From the NCBI GenBank assembly GCA_963966185.1, contig CAWZYM010000071.1:107001-171000 (forward strand): a DNA stretch of 64,000 nt, read 5' to 3'. The DNA is from Rhabditoides inermis. Taxonomy: Eukaryota; Nematoda; Chromadorea; Rhabditida; Rhabditidae. This document shows positions 23,090 through 40,428 of the stretch, one piece after another (position 1 is the stretch's first letter; each line of letters starts with the position of its first letter). Both the position numbers and the translations under genes were made by a program. The notes under the pieces are model-generated. The model did not search any database, was not told the DNA's origin, and saw nothing but the letters and a program-made list of their open reading frames with translations.

Positions 23090-24855
23090 GTGTGCATCAC
23101 GTAAGCTCCGCCCACTGCACTCTGCGCTTATTGGTCTCTCGGCCTCTTGCCGGTGAAAACTGATTGGCCGAGCGCATGCCCCGCCCTTCGCTCACCCACT
23201 CTCGTGTCGGATCGATCGCGCGCCGTCTCTGGCGTCTCTTGCGAGCGCACACTCTCTGCGCACTCTCTCATGTCCACTGGCGAGTGACTGGGCAGCCGGC
23301 CTGTTATCTGATCGAACGATCTCGGCGAGAGAGAGTGTGAGAGTGAGAGAGCGCATGTTCTCTTACCGACTTGCCGAGAAAACGTGCGAATTGCAGAAAG
23401 CAGGCCGGATGACGCTGTTTTGTTCTCTGTGCAACTCCTCAGTTCGAACAGTAATACCAGAAACACAGGAAAATAACCGTATAAGAAAGCTAGCTGAGTT
23501 CAGTTCAACGCACCCAGTCCGGCTATTCATGACCGAAGGTTCATTAGCTCAAAATCTGAAGATTGTCTTTCTGTGTCTAGAGAGAACAGTGAGGGTAGAA
23601 AAAGAGAGTGTTCAAGCGGAGAATAAAACACAATATGCTCTGAGAGAGAGAACGAGAGAGAGAAAGAAAAAGTGATAGAGAGGGGAGATAAAGAGGAGAG
23701 AGAAAGAGATTGAGAAAGAGAGAGATAGAAAAGGGAGAGAGAGAGAGAGAGAGAAAGAGAAGGAGAAGGAGAGATAATGAGAGTTAGGGAGTGATAGAGA
23801 GAGGAAAGAAAAAGAGAAGGGCGAGTGATAGAGAAAGAGAGAGAAAGAGAGAGAGGGGGGAAAGAGTGAGAGAGAGGGGGGCTATTAGATAAGCGAAATA
23901 GAGCGCATCAATCGTCAATGAGCGATCCGACCAGGCTGTTCGTTTCCTGATTCTGACTACGTTTTCGAAGACTCTCTAGTTTGGATACGTCAGTGTACTA
24001 GTTTTCGAAGATTTTCAAGTTACTGACGTGACTGTTATCAGTGACTGTTACTATGTCTGTGTATTTGTGAATTGTTAATTGTGAGTATTGTAAATTGTAA
24101 GTTATTTGTATCTTTATAGCATGATATTCTGACTAGTGAGTTTGTAATATGTATTTTCGTTATCTAATGTACAAAATTTCTTCGAAATTTGAGAAAAGGA
24201 CATCCATTCTCTTTCGAAAAGTACAGGAGTAAAAAGGAGTGGTTTGTTTTGATCTAATTCAACAAAATCACATGCATATTTTTTTCTTCGCAGCTGACTA
24301 AAATTTCAAAACAAACCTGCTCTTTCTAATCGATGAAAAAAGCGAACATATGTAATTGTAATATGTACTATAATAATTTAAAATAAAAGACCTTTTTGTT
24401 GTTAAATTTTTATGCATTTGCATGCGTATATCTGATCAAAAATCACACATTTCATAGTTATGAAACATTTCATAGTACATCGTTTGAAAGAGCAGGTTTG
24501 TTTTGAAATTTTAGTCAGCTGCGAAGAAAAAAATATGCATGTGATTTTGTTGAATTAGATCAAAACAAACCACTCCTTTTTACTCCTGTACTTTTCGAAA
24601 GAGAATTCTTATTTTGGATAACATTTCATTTGTGTTTCTTTTAAAAATTTGGCGGGACAGCTGATAGAAAAATGATCTGCTAAACGCAGTAAGTTCTGTT
24701 AAAAAGTTGCGTAAATATGCGTATCATGTTTTTAAATTAGTTTTTTGATAAGTTTTAATTTTATTATTTTTCATCACAAACAACCACGAACGGCATGAAA
24801 ATATTTCTAAAAGGCATTGATAATACATTCGTGATAATTTTTAAAGGTACTATGA
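22535..24855 (+). mobile_element. Outer transposon-like element, copy 1, interrupted by a 1.8-kb insertion
   Basis: The two parts at 22535-22808 and 24605-24855 together match, in reverse, the uninterrupted copy at 27345-27883. The left end carries GTAGTGTACCCTCTGAATC, which also marks both ends of the intact copy. The interruption at 22809-24604 is the element also found at 16864-17890. Confidence 0.85.
22809..24604 (+). mobile_element. Non-autonomous transposon, copy 2 (about 1.8 kb), nested insertion
   Basis: Begins AGGGGCGGCGCGCCAGCGCC and ends TTTTCGAAAGAGA, inside the outer element. It shows the same parts as copy 1: GC-rich left half with a longer (GGC)n near 23050, an AG-rich middle (about 23640-23880, absent from copy 1 and accounting for most of the extra length), and the right-hand hairpin (24206-24333 against 24480-24604). 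The sequence ATT flanks both ends, but whether this is a 3-base target duplication is ambiguous. Confidence 0.8.
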
Positions 24856-24871
24856 CCCCATCCCGCTAATA

Positions 24872-24970
24872 GCTCGCCACTAGTGCGCCACTATCTCGCG
24901 ACTAAAATTTGCCCTCGCGAGATAGTGGCGCAGTAGTGGCGGGATAGTGGCCAGCTAATAGCGGAATCTG
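24872..24970. repeat. Palindromic repeat beside the outer element
   Basis: The arm CCACTAGTGCGCCACTATCT, then CGCGA, is mirrored by TCGCGAGATAGTGGCGCAGT. A diverged relative with GCTATTAGCG and GTGGCGCACTAGTGGCGAGA lies at 27190-27310, beside the second, inverted outer copy. Confidence 0.75.
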
Positions 24971-25122
24971 ATCGCCTCGAGCCGCGAATACCCGCGATTA
25001 TTCGCGTTTCCTATTCGCCCCTTCCTTGCTACCGATTATCGCTAGTATACAATGATATTTTACAAAATTTTGAATAACATTTATCATTAATGGACAGGTT
25101 TATTTATGTGTTGGTGAGGGTC

Positions 25123-26640
25123 TTCTAGTAGTTTTCCGTCGTCTTGGTAGTAGGGTTGACCGCGCTCGCATTGGCTTCGGCGATTCCACCTCGCTCATAG
25201 GACGTCCTGGAAGAAGACGGACGTTGCATGAACAGTAAGATTCAAACATAACATAATTGAATGATAATGCTCATGCTCACCTTGCTTTTTGCTCTGTACT
25301 CGAGGAAGCTGGCGAGCAGCAGGGCGGTGTCGATGTTTGTCCGACAGGAACAGCTGGCGCAGAGACGCGTCGTCCACACTGTACTCATCTTGCGCGAGCC
25401 TCGTGCAACTGCTGCTCCAGCTGCAAAGGAGGGATGAGAGGAGGAAGGAGGGAGAGGGGGAGGGAGAGAAGGGGGGAGAGAGACGTACCTTCTCGACACA
25501 GCGCCTGGCGCGCGCCGTCTTCTGCCGGCGTCTTCTGCCGCGTCCTCTGTCACTCTTCTTCTCCTCGGCCCTCGCTAGATCCGGCGCACTCCCTCCGCTG
25601 CCTTCTCCTGCGCGTCTAAACGTGCCTGCATCTGGAGCATCCTCTGGCCGGTTGTGGCGACGTCTTACTCGTGGTCTGCCGCCAGCTCACTCACCACCCC
25701 ATGTAGGGTGCGGCCGCCCCATCTACCGCCGTCTTCCTTTCACTCTCGTATTTCTCGTGCCACTCCGACGCAGCCGCCTCCGAGGACTCCAGCTAGACAC
25801 GCAACTTGGACAGCTCCGCCTCAACGCACACCATTGATAACACTCAATACATCATGATAATCAAATCACTGACCTGCTGGCTTCTGACGGCGACAGTGTC
25901 GGCGGCAAGGGTGCGCTGCTCGAGGAGGCGTATCTGCTCCCGCCGTCTCTCCGCGCTTCGTCTCCACAGCCTCGCGGGTGCTCGCCTCGGCGCAGCTCCG
26001 CCGACTGCTTCTTCGCAGCCGCAGACGATGAGCTGAAGAAGTCAAATGTCCACACACCTCCTTCTCAGCCATATCAGCCAGGTCGCGCAGATGCCAGTTC
26101 TGCCATCCATCGTCGTCTCCAGCCACTGCCAGAATCCCACGCTTACCTCGTGTATCTCGGTCAGTAGATGTCTCAGCTGCTCCCTCTCCTTCTCCGACTC
26201 CCAGCCAGCCTTCTTCTCCCTCACCTTATTCTTGTCCGTCAGCTGTTGTCTGACGGTGGGCGGTAGCCAGCGACTCGACCATGTGCTGGTGCTGGTGCTG
26301 CAGAGAGTTCGTCTGCACGATCATCTCGTCAATGCAGTTCTGACGCACCTACAACCACACTCACATAAGCCATGCCTATTCAGACCTTGCCCACCTGGAT
26401 CTTCTTCTCAACATCTTCCTTGTCCTGTCGCGGTCGATCGTACGTCTCGGTCAGCTCAGTGTTCGCCTTGAGAGCCTCGCAAAGCTGGTCGATCGGAGAG
26501 GGCACGAAGGACACCCCGTCGCATTTCTAGGCGACATCGGCGTCTTTCAGTCCCTCTCTCCCTCTCTCTCTTCCTTACCTCCTCCACATGCATCTCGTGG
26601 AGGCTCTTCCGAGACAACAGCTCAGAGTGCTGGAAACGTA
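25123..26640 (-). pseudogene. Decayed multi-exon coiled-coil protein gene
   Basis: Exon-like blocks on the minus strand still show GT-AG junctions and heptad-rich peptides: LLSRKSLHEMHVEE (26.6 kb), VPSPIDQLCEALKANTEL (26.5 kb), VRQNCIDEMIVQTNSLQHQ (26.3 kb), KVREKKAGWESEKEREQLRH (26.2 kb), WHLRDLADMAEKE (26.1 kb), EASTREAVETKR then EQIRLLEQRTLAADTV (26.0 kb), SEWHEKYESERKTA (25.8 kb). The frame is broken: a shift between the HMVESLATAH block and RQQLTDKNK (about 26250), at least one shift near 25960, and an in-frame TAG before LESSEAAASE (about 25790). I do not recognise the parent family. The whole unit lies between two inverted copies of the outer transposon. Sequencing error is possible but would need several independent errors. 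Confidence 0.6.
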
Positions 26641-26757
26641 TCGATCAAACGTGAACCATATGGACAATATGTATAGTTACTTCATAATGCACACCATACT
26701 GTATCACTTTTCTACCAGCTTTGAAATGTAAAAATTGTACCTTTTTCCTGAAAGATC

Positions 26758-26903
26758 CTATACTCCGCGCGTTCCCTTGACGCGCATCTCTCCGTACTCT
26801 CCGTATCTGATCCACGAGTAAGGATCGGTGCCGTCGGCCTGCTTGTTGATGCGCGCGCCCAGCATGGGATCGTCGTTCAAACGAGTCTTCCTCTTCAAAT
26901 AAC
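26758..26903 (-). pseudogene. Isolated exon-like fragment, unclear family
   Basis: Reads LNDDPMLGARINKQADGTDP followed by YSWIRYGEYGEMR on the minus strand, then a stop. The YxWxxYxE pattern after a GxR segment is reminiscent of the N-terminal region of long-chain acyl-CoA synthetases, but too little remains to assign it. It may be unrelated to the coiled-coil blocks next door. Confidence 0.35.
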
Positions 26904-27189
26904 GTATGATATACACATCATTCACGAAATCGTGTCCACTTCCTCGGACAGTTATGCAATGCATGAACCGGTGACTCGCCAATGACACACACATACTCCC
27001 CTCACACATTAGGGACATTCAAAGAATACTACTGTCACAAACAAATGATAAAAAAAACATAAAACGACGATACTTTACGAATATAATGCAATAAAAATGA
27101 GAAGAAAAAAAAAAAAAAAAACTTTCGAATAATTTTCGTAAATTGTTCGACAGTTGTGCACACACTACACAACACTATATTCCAGAAAA

Positions 27190-27905
27190 TCTGCTAATAG
27201 CTCGCTATTAGCGACGTAGTGGCGGATTAGTGGCGAAGCAGAACTGTCATGCTTAGTGGCGCACTAGTGGCGAGATAGCAGCAAAACGGTCCTTAGTTGC
27301 CGGCTATTAGCGCCCCCGGGTCAGAGTAGTGTACCCTCTGAATCCCATATTAAAAATTATCACGAAGGTATTATCAATGAATGCCTTTTAGAAATATTTT
27401 CATGCCGTTTGTGGTTGTTTGTGATGAAAAATAATGAAATTAAAAAAACTATCAAAAATTAATTTAAATCCAACATGATACGCATATTTACGCAACTTTT
27501 TTAACAGAACTTACTGCGTTTAGCAGATCATTTTTCTATCAGCTGTTCCCGCCAATTTCGTAAAAGAAACACATATTAAAAATGTTATCCAAAATAAGAA
27601 TGACATAAGAAACAATATAAACACATGGAAATAAATTGTCTTTAATGAAACAGCCGATAGTGTGGTCAAATTGTGTAACTTCGTGCAAGTTGTGCACACA
27701 CCCCCGAGCTGATTAAAAGTTATTAGATTCTACGATTTCTCACTCCAATTTTTAAATTATTTTTTTTAAACTAATTTGTTTCAGAATGTATATTTGCATT
27801 ATCATAGTATAATCATTGAATCGTAAACAACGACATGTTATATCTCTGCATACACCCAGATTCAGAGGGTACACTACCTTTAATATGGGATTCAGAGGGT
27901 ACACT
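27190..27905 (-). mobile_element. Outer transposon-like element, copy 2, intact and inverted
   Basis: The core at 27345-27883 is the reverse complement of 22535-22808 joined directly to 24605-24855, so it shows the element before insertion of the 1.8-kb piece. Both ends carry GTAGTGTACCCTCTGAATC in opposite orientation, and the right end has it twice (about 27848-27905). The adjoining 27190-27320 is related to the palindrome at 24872-24970. There is no coding content. Confidence 0.85.
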
Positions 27906-27965
27906 ACCTTTAAAGCATCTATGGTAGTAAATCAATTTTGTCGGGAATCTGGGCTGCTCGGTCGA

Positions 27966-28227
27966 TCAGCTTTGCGGAATCACCTCAGACACTACACGGA
28001 AGTTGGCCAAGTCACTGAAACAGGGGAGAGTACGAGGAATGTATGTATGTCGAACGTGTGTGCACTGGTGCACTCACTCTTTGGCAGCTGCGCAGTTGCA
28101 TGTTCCCGTGAGCCCATCCTCGTCCACATTGCTGCACACCAGCACTATCGAGTGGAGCGCCTTATATTGAAGAATGGACTGTCCGAACTGAAAAAATGGA
28201 TTATTTTCCCTCCCCTCCCTTCCTCCC

Positions 28228-28270
<43 letters not shown>

Positions 28271-28860
28271 CTCTCTTTGTCTCTCTCTCTCTGTCTCTCT
28301 GTCTCTCTAATTACTATGATCTCTAGCCCATCCTGCTCGACTGCGTTCATCGCAATGATGTCTTCCTTTGTTTCCAAGCTGAGGAATTGGGCCTTCGTGT
28401 GAGCACTGAAAACTGTTACATTCACAACGAGTTCGATCGAAACTCACGTAGGGTTGAATGCAGCCTCCAACAAAGCACCCTCTCCTTCACACGATACTCT
28501 GAAATAGAAATTGGTTGAATAGAAGGAGGGAGAGAGAGGGGAGAGAGGGGGGGGGGAGAGAGAGAGAGAGAGAGAGCTCACCCCATCGCAATGGTTCCCT
28601 GTTGTCCGATCGGAGCCAGCGCTGTGAGGTGGTGGAGCTCTTCGTAGTTGACAGCTGCAAGAACCAGTCAGACTCGCGATGCTCCACTCACACTGTCGCA
28701 ACGTCATCCGAGTCACGTTCGTCGAGACCCATTTCACGTTGACTCCCGGTGAGATGGTGACGAACATTGTGAATTGCGCATCCGACCCGTTCGCGCGCCA
28801 GACTCCTTCCACGGCGAGAGAAACCAATGGTAGGAGAAGGAGGGAGAGAAGCGGACTCAT
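27966..28860 (-). CDS. Small secreted protein, family not recognised
   Basis: Six short exons on the minus strand join in phase to about 180 residues. The protein begins with a signal peptide (MSPLLSLLLLPLVSLAVEG) and ends LANFRVVSEVIPQS with TGA at 27966-27968. Readable segments are FTMFVTISPGVNVKWVSTNV, NYEELHHLTALAPIGQQG, SCEGEGALLEAAFN, AQFLSLETKEDIIAMNAVEQ and VLVCSNVDEDGLTGTCNCAA. The mature part has four Cys, consistent with an extracellular fold. It sits beside the transthyretin-like cluster on the same strand but does not resemble those proteins. I start at the ATG at 28860; the frame is open slightly further up but without another ATG. One intron (about 28205-28315) is a CT array. 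Confidence 0.75.
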
Positions 28861-29452
28861 CCTCAACTAACATTTGTAAGGGAAAATGAGAGACGAATTC
28901 GGATCGGCAAAGCGAAACATGTTTGTGGTATAGATGTGAATAAAGAGCATTATCGAAGATGAATGGGGTGAGGTCTAGGGAAGCACGGATGGATGCGGCA
29001 ACGTATCCAGGGTTACACGCTCCATACACAAACACTGCGGTTGAGATTAAACACAAATGATTTAGTTAGCGTGAAGTATCTGTCGGTGATACTTTCTTGT
29101 CGAGATCGATGTGAAATAGGGGTTGTGTGCTGGGTCTCACGATTAGAGTGACGTTGCGACATCGATCGTTGAAAGTTTCTCGGCGGGTTCAACTCCGTGT
29201 TCCGAGGACCGAGGATTCCTTCAATTCCAAAGCCATCAGCGAACATGCAGTGTTGGTGTATACCGTTGATACAGTAATCACAACATAGACGTAGATCTTG
29301 CTTAGTGAGTGCGATGTGTGACTCTTATTATGAAACCTGTAGAAGAAAAGAGTTGTCAAGCTATTGAAAAATAAATATGAACAGATCAACACTGATTCGA
29401 ACCAACGGAAGGCATGTGCGATAGTATATTTATCATTAGAATGATTGGATGT

Positions 29453-30247
29453 TTAATGGAAGCAGTCCCTCTCCTCGCCCTTGTATTTGCCAGACAACTC
29501 CATCACACCCGCGTCGTAGAGCTTCTCAGGAGTCTGGAATGGAAACATGGAGAGAAAGAGAAAGAGAGAGAGGAGGGGAGAGAGGTAGAGAAAGAGGGGG
29601 AGAGAGAGATGGGTTGATAATATATACTCACTCTTCCAGAGAACACATACTTGTCAGGAATCATGATCGAAATCTTGCGCTGGCACGGCTGAAATAGTGA
29701 CGTCATCATTTTGTTCTCTCTCTCTCCCTCTCTCTCTCTCCACCCTGTCCTACCTTCAATCCGTCGTTGCAGTCGTGGTAGATGTTGATCTTGGGGTCAA
29801 TGGTGGTCAGCTCCCTCTTGTGGCCTTGCAGGGAGAATCGACCTGGAACTGAGCCTTCTCCCCGCCTTCCTTGCCTTCTCTCCTCCCTTCCCTCTCTCCC
29901 CACCCACCATTCGAGTCCGTCTTCGTCTCAGCCATCTTGTCGTCTTTTCCAACTGAACACTCGGATCACAAACATTACAGTATCTCAGAAGTGATGGAAT
30001 AACACGTATCACTTATCACAACCCACATCTGTCATCGTCATACAGCTTGACACGCACTCCACTCAGGGGCTTTCCATTGCAGGTGAGCACACCTTTCGCC
30101 TGTAAGTGATAGGGTGAGAACTCTCGAATGAATGCATTCTACAACGTAAGTGGCACAGTATGACACAGTATAATGACTCACCCCCGCGGACTGCTTCCGG
30201 AAAGCAGAAGAGGCAACGGCCAGACACAGAATGAGAAGGAGCTTCAT
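29453..30247 (-). CDS. ttr: Transthyretin-like secreted protein (gene 1 of 3)
   Basis: Nematode transthyretin-like proteins are small secreted beta-sandwich proteins; members act as bridging or signalling factors outside cells. About six minus-strand exons give a signal peptide (MKLLLILCLAVASSAF), then AKGVLTCNGKPLSGVRVKLY, a KMAETKTDSNGRFSLQGH stretch, LTTIDPKINIYHDCND, RKISIMIPDKYVFSGR and the C-terminus TPEKLYDAGVMELSGKYKGE, ending in TAA at 29453-29455. The pattern V-G-x-L-x-C, V-x-V-K-L, T-D-x-x-G-x-F, P-x-I-x-I-Y-H-x-C, I-P-x-x-Y and L-x-G is the PF01060 signature. Length is about 140 residues, as expected. It is the most diverged of the three neighbours and keeps the conserved Cys pair. 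Confidence 0.93.
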
Positions 30248-30524
30248 CCCGAATTGATGCTCACACTTCTGCGTTCGCCTTTTATGCGGCTCCCGCCTGG
30301 GTGACGCACCGAACATGGTTCATTACATGCATCATTTCGTGTTGATTCATTTCTCATTACATTACAGCCACGAAACAATGAATGTACCGGTACCCAGAGT
30401 GTGCCTTGATCAGCTAGTCTTGATGATTCGGTTTTGTTTTGATTACTTGTATATCGTATTGTAGAAAAATGTGTTTGTATATCGTATTGATAGAAAATTT
30501 TATAAATGCCATGATGTATGTTTG

Positions 30525-31329
30525 TTAATGAGTACAGTTGAACTGTTCATATGGAAAGTGTCCTGACAGCTCGAGAGTACCTGCGTTGAAGAACTCTTTC
30601 GGCGTCTGAAATAGCGGGATCATCCCTCTATCAATCAATCAATTATCTATCTCTCACTCACTCTCTCTCTCTCTCTTTCTTTCTTTCTCCCTCTCTCCCT
30701 CTCTCTCTCTCTCTCCCTCTCTCTCTTTCCGCCTTTCTGCCTTTCTAACCTTTCCTTTACTTATATACGACTCCGGAATTTCAACAGTGACCTTGCGCTT
30801 GCACTTCTGAAAGAATAACCATGAGAGTTATCAACAAACCCAACCTCGCCTTCAATTGAAATTTCCCGAATCGCATGTTGCACTCGTGGTAGATACTCAG
30901 AATTGGCTCAATATTCCCAAACAAATCTGTCTCGTATCCCTGTATTTTGAAGCGACCTGGTGTAATTGAGAATTGTAAATTCAGCCACAGAGCTCAACTT
31001 CTCAACCCACCGTATGCATCGGTGGTTGATTCATTCATCTTATCATCTTCGCTGACTGCAAATTGTGAGTTGTGAGTCACACAAATCGAAACCGACTCCA
31101 CTCACTCAGGTCGTACTCCTCGAGCTTGACCAGCACCCCCACTGCGGGTCTCCCGTCGCACAGAAGACTTCCGGTCACCTGATAATATCAGTGAAGGTTG
31201 AGGTGAAACGAGTTTGATGGAACGGCCATTAGTCTCGGAACTTACTCCAACGGCCTGCGGAGACCACAGCAGGAATGAGCCGCTCGCCACAACGAGAGCG
31301 CAGAGACACGCGACAACGAGGGTTCTCAT
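30525..31329 (-). CDS. ttr: Transthyretin-like secreted protein (gene 2 of 3)
   Basis: Same family and strand as its neighbours. The signal peptide MRTLVVACLCALVVASGS is followed by SPQAVG, then VTGSLLCDGRPAVGVLVKLE, an EDDKMNESTTDAYGRF block, EPILSIYHECNM, KVTVEIPESYIS and the C-terminus TPKEFFNAGTLELSGHFPYE, with TAA at 30525-30527. Exon layout is the same as in the third gene, with which it shares whole blocks (CDGRPAVGVLVKL and FFNAGTLELSGHF). This points to a tandem duplication more recent than the split from gene 1. An ATG a few codons upstream (31353) is in frame; I prefer the one that gives a clean signal peptide. Confidence 0.92.
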
Positions 31330-32039
31330 CCTGAATACGTGTGGGTGAGACAAATATTTATCTATGAACTTTTATGTATTGAAATATGTTGGAACTCGCA
31401 GTAGGCGTCGCATTACTGTACTTTACCGTACTAAACCTTACCGTAAATTACATTGCCATGTGCTATTTGATTCGAGATAAAGAAAATCTATTCCATTCCA
31501 TTTCTGAACTTCCTCCAGTGTTGATGAATATCAATCACGAGTTATGACTCAACATTGTGATAAGAGAAGATCACGCCAGAACAACTCGTGAGGAAGAACC
31601 AATGTCATTCCGTGAAGAGACGGCACAGAAACAAAAACTATCCTCCATACGGACACCACAAGCGGATAAGATATAGATAGGCAAAAGACGGATAAGATAT
31701 AGTATCAACACGATTAGATTCTGATTGGGTGGTTGGATGCTGGGATCGGACGTGGGTCTGGTCCTTCTTATACTATTTGTACTATTTGTTGTCGTGGGCG
31801 AGAGTGCGCGACGGCTCTACAATCACAAAGTGGAGATGGGATGATGTGATACAGCGGCCACTCCCGGTGTGATGGGATGCGCTCGATGTTTCGATGTTGC
31901 TGTTGTGAGACGTGATTGACGAAGCAGCCCATCGCATTAGCGATCACGTATACCGAGAAACAACTACGCATTGACACTGCACAATGCATTACAGATGTAG
32001 ATGTTAATACTCAGTTAATAAACGAGTATGAGAAAAACC

Positions 32040-32352
32040 GTTTCGACGTTTCTTTAATTTTATTCTTTTATTAGAATTAGGATAATACTTTGATCTGCAT
32101 CGTTCTCTCCGAATTACGGTAGGAGAATAGTTGGACCTACATCGTCCCCTTATAATTACGGTAGGAGAATAATTTGATTTCATCGTCTCCTTAGAATTGC
32201 GGTAGGAGAATAATTTGACTTGCATCGTTCCTTTAGAATTACGGTAGGAGAATAATTTTATCTGAATCGTTCCTTTGGAATTACGGTAAGAGAATAACTT
32301 CATAACTTGATCTATATATCGTTCCTTTATTAGAATCACGGTAGGAGACTAA
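32040..32352 (+). repeat. 42-bp dispersed repeat, about seven units
   Basis: Tandem units with GGTAGGAGAATAATTTGA and TGCATCGTTCCTTTAGAATT, downstream of the third transthyretin-like gene. Confidence 0.85.
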
Positions 32353-32488
32353 TCTGACCACTGACCATAATTCGTAAATGATATTGAAATTGTAAGCAGA
32401 TGTATATAATACATGATATTGATTGAACGCTTTATATTTATATCTTGAAATATGATATGGTGTATCATATACATTAGTGATATAGTGA

Positions 32489-32588
32489 TTAGTGAATGCA
32501 GTCAAACTCTTCATCTTGGAAGTGTCCTGACAGCTCGAGAGTACCTGCGTTGAAAAACTCTCTCGGCTTCTGAAATAGTGAAATGATC

Positions 32589-32634
<46 letters not shown>

Positions 32635-33157
32635 CCATACCTTGCCTTTACTTATATATGAATCCGGAATTTCAATAGTGAACTTGCGCTTGCAAATCTG
32701 AAAGAATAACAATGAATATGTTATCAACGAACTCAATCGCACCCCGAATTGCTCGAACCCCATGTTGCAATTGTGATAGACACTCAGAATGGGGTCGATA
32801 CTCCAGAACTCTCTCGCATATCCCTGCATTTCGAAGCGACCGTTTGCATCGGTCGTGGATTCATCCATTTTATCGTCTTTGCTGGCTGAAAAAAAACATT
32901 CACAAAAGCTGATTCTGACTACACTCACTCAGATCATAGTCCTTGAGCTTGACAAGCACCCCCACTGCGGGTCTACCGTCGCACAGCAGTCTGCCGGTAA
33001 CCTAGCAATATAAAGTACAATTAGAGAAAAGAAGTCAGTGGGAACGATCATTAGTTGAATCGTGGGGTCTCTTACTCACTCCAACAGCCTGTGGAGATCG
33101 AAACGGGAATGACATGCTGATTGAAGCACAGAGACAAACCAGAACGAGCACTCTCAT
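32489..33157 (-). CDS. ttr: Transthyretin-like secreted protein (gene 3 of 3)
   Basis: Minus-strand exons give the signal peptide MRVLVLVCLCASISMSF, then SPQAVG, VTGRLLCDGRPAVGVLVKLK, KDDKMDESTTDANGRFEM, DPILSVYHNCNMGFEQFG, RKFTIEIPDSYISKGK and KPREFFNAGTLELSGHFQDE, ending in TAA at 32489-32491. It is clearly the duplicate partner of gene 2, down to exon boundaries and the SPQAVG splice junction. The intron before the last exon is a CT array (32590-32630). The 42-bp repeat family flanks the gene on both sides. Confidence 0.92.
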
Positions 33158-33484
33158 TTCGAGAATGAGAGGGTCTCATCCTGGATGCATTTTAAATGCC
33201 CAAAAAACAATATGTCTTTATGATTATTTTGTTGTTGCAAATCGCTGACGCATTGGCCCGGGCCGGAAATAGACATCATTTGCGAATTCCAACGTTTCTC
33301 TTTTACGAATATCGGTTATGACTCACATCAATACCATGAACCATGTGAATAACCCATGTGTGAATCAAGCTAGCATGAATTGGATGACGTCACATTGCTG
33401 CTAAGGGGACCTTTAGATATCGCTTCCTGAAAATTCTGGCGCGAGCCTTATCCCAAGTCAAAAGAGAGGGCGCTGCGCGCCCTC

Positions 33485-33556
33485 TCTAATTACGGTAGGA
33501 GAATAATTTTATCGGCATCGTCCCCTTAGAATTGCGGAAGGAGAATAATTTGATTG
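33485..33556 (+). repeat. 42-bp dispersed repeat, about 1.7 units
   Basis: Same unit, ACGGTAGGAGAATAATTTTA then CGTCCCCTTAGAATTGCGG, upstream of the third transthyretin-like gene and downstream of WRN. Confidence 0.85.
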
Positions 33557-33662
33557 CATATTCCTGCTCTTTCATAGATTCTTGTTCAGGTGTGCAAGAC
33601 TGTCAAGTGCGCGCGCAGAGATCTGTTTCCGATGCAACTACACCTACAAGAGTCAGTCAGTC

Positions 33663-33706
<44 letters not shown>

Positions 33707-33923
33707 TTTTCTCTCTCTCTCTTTCTCCATCTATCATAACATCATACACCATTGTCACTATCACATGTTTCAATGAGTCAGGAATGAACAAATGTATTCT
33801 CTCTGAACAACATAACAATGCACACGAAAACATACAGATATCTTCAAAACATAATCTACAACCCGAAAAGTGGGCAGATCAATGAAACAACAAACCGGAA
33901 AGGGTAAGTGGAGTGGGTGGGGT

Positions 33924-39720
<5,797 letters not shown>

Positions 39721-40428
39721 ATCACTCTAGCAATATGCAAGTTAGATGGTTGTATATAATTACTATGTGTTTTATGAAACAACATCAAGGGAAAATTGAC
39801 GGATCCGAAAAAAATCAACGGAAAACCGAGTGCGTTTCGCGCGCATTTAAAATCACTGATTCTCACTAACACTCTCACATGCACAAAACAATTTAGTAGT
39901 GTAAAATCAGATTATTGCGAGAAATAATTGATAAGATGAATAAAATAATAATATCTTGTGACCATAATATAGTCCAAATGTTAAAAAACATAATTGAAAC
40001 ATAAATTACTTGATAAAAACCTAATAAACTTTGTAACGTACCATGAGATTGTTTCATAATTACGTCTGGTTTCTCTGACTCTCTCCGAACAGCACGATGT
40101 TTTCTCACACTCTCTCATCTTCACACTGCAATTATTTCGATTGTTCTGGCCTAAAATTGACCTAAAACAATGATTTTTTAACGTCTTCTTTCATCTACCG
40201 AGATCATGTTTATTTTGGCGATATTTCAAGTTAGCCTATTAATTTATATTTCTGTTTCTAATTTTTATTCATAAAAAATGTTTATCGTCCTTTTTATCGC
40301 CGAAATGATGTATCTTTGATGTAGGCAAATTTTTTTTACATCTGTCTCAATGACTCTCTCAATTCACGAGTATTGGAGTTGAAGGAATTAATGTTCACTC
40401 TTTCATTCCTATTTCTATCAGGGTTCCA

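Noticed and set aside
31768..31989. Minus-strand frame between transthyretin-like genes
   Set aside because: No signal peptide or family pattern, and it does not splice to anything nearby.
39893..40108. Upstream first exon for WRN starting MRKHRAVRRESEK
   Set aside because: It has a donor-like GGTACGT, but joining it to the exon at 39720 puts a stop in frame; at most it is 5'UTR.
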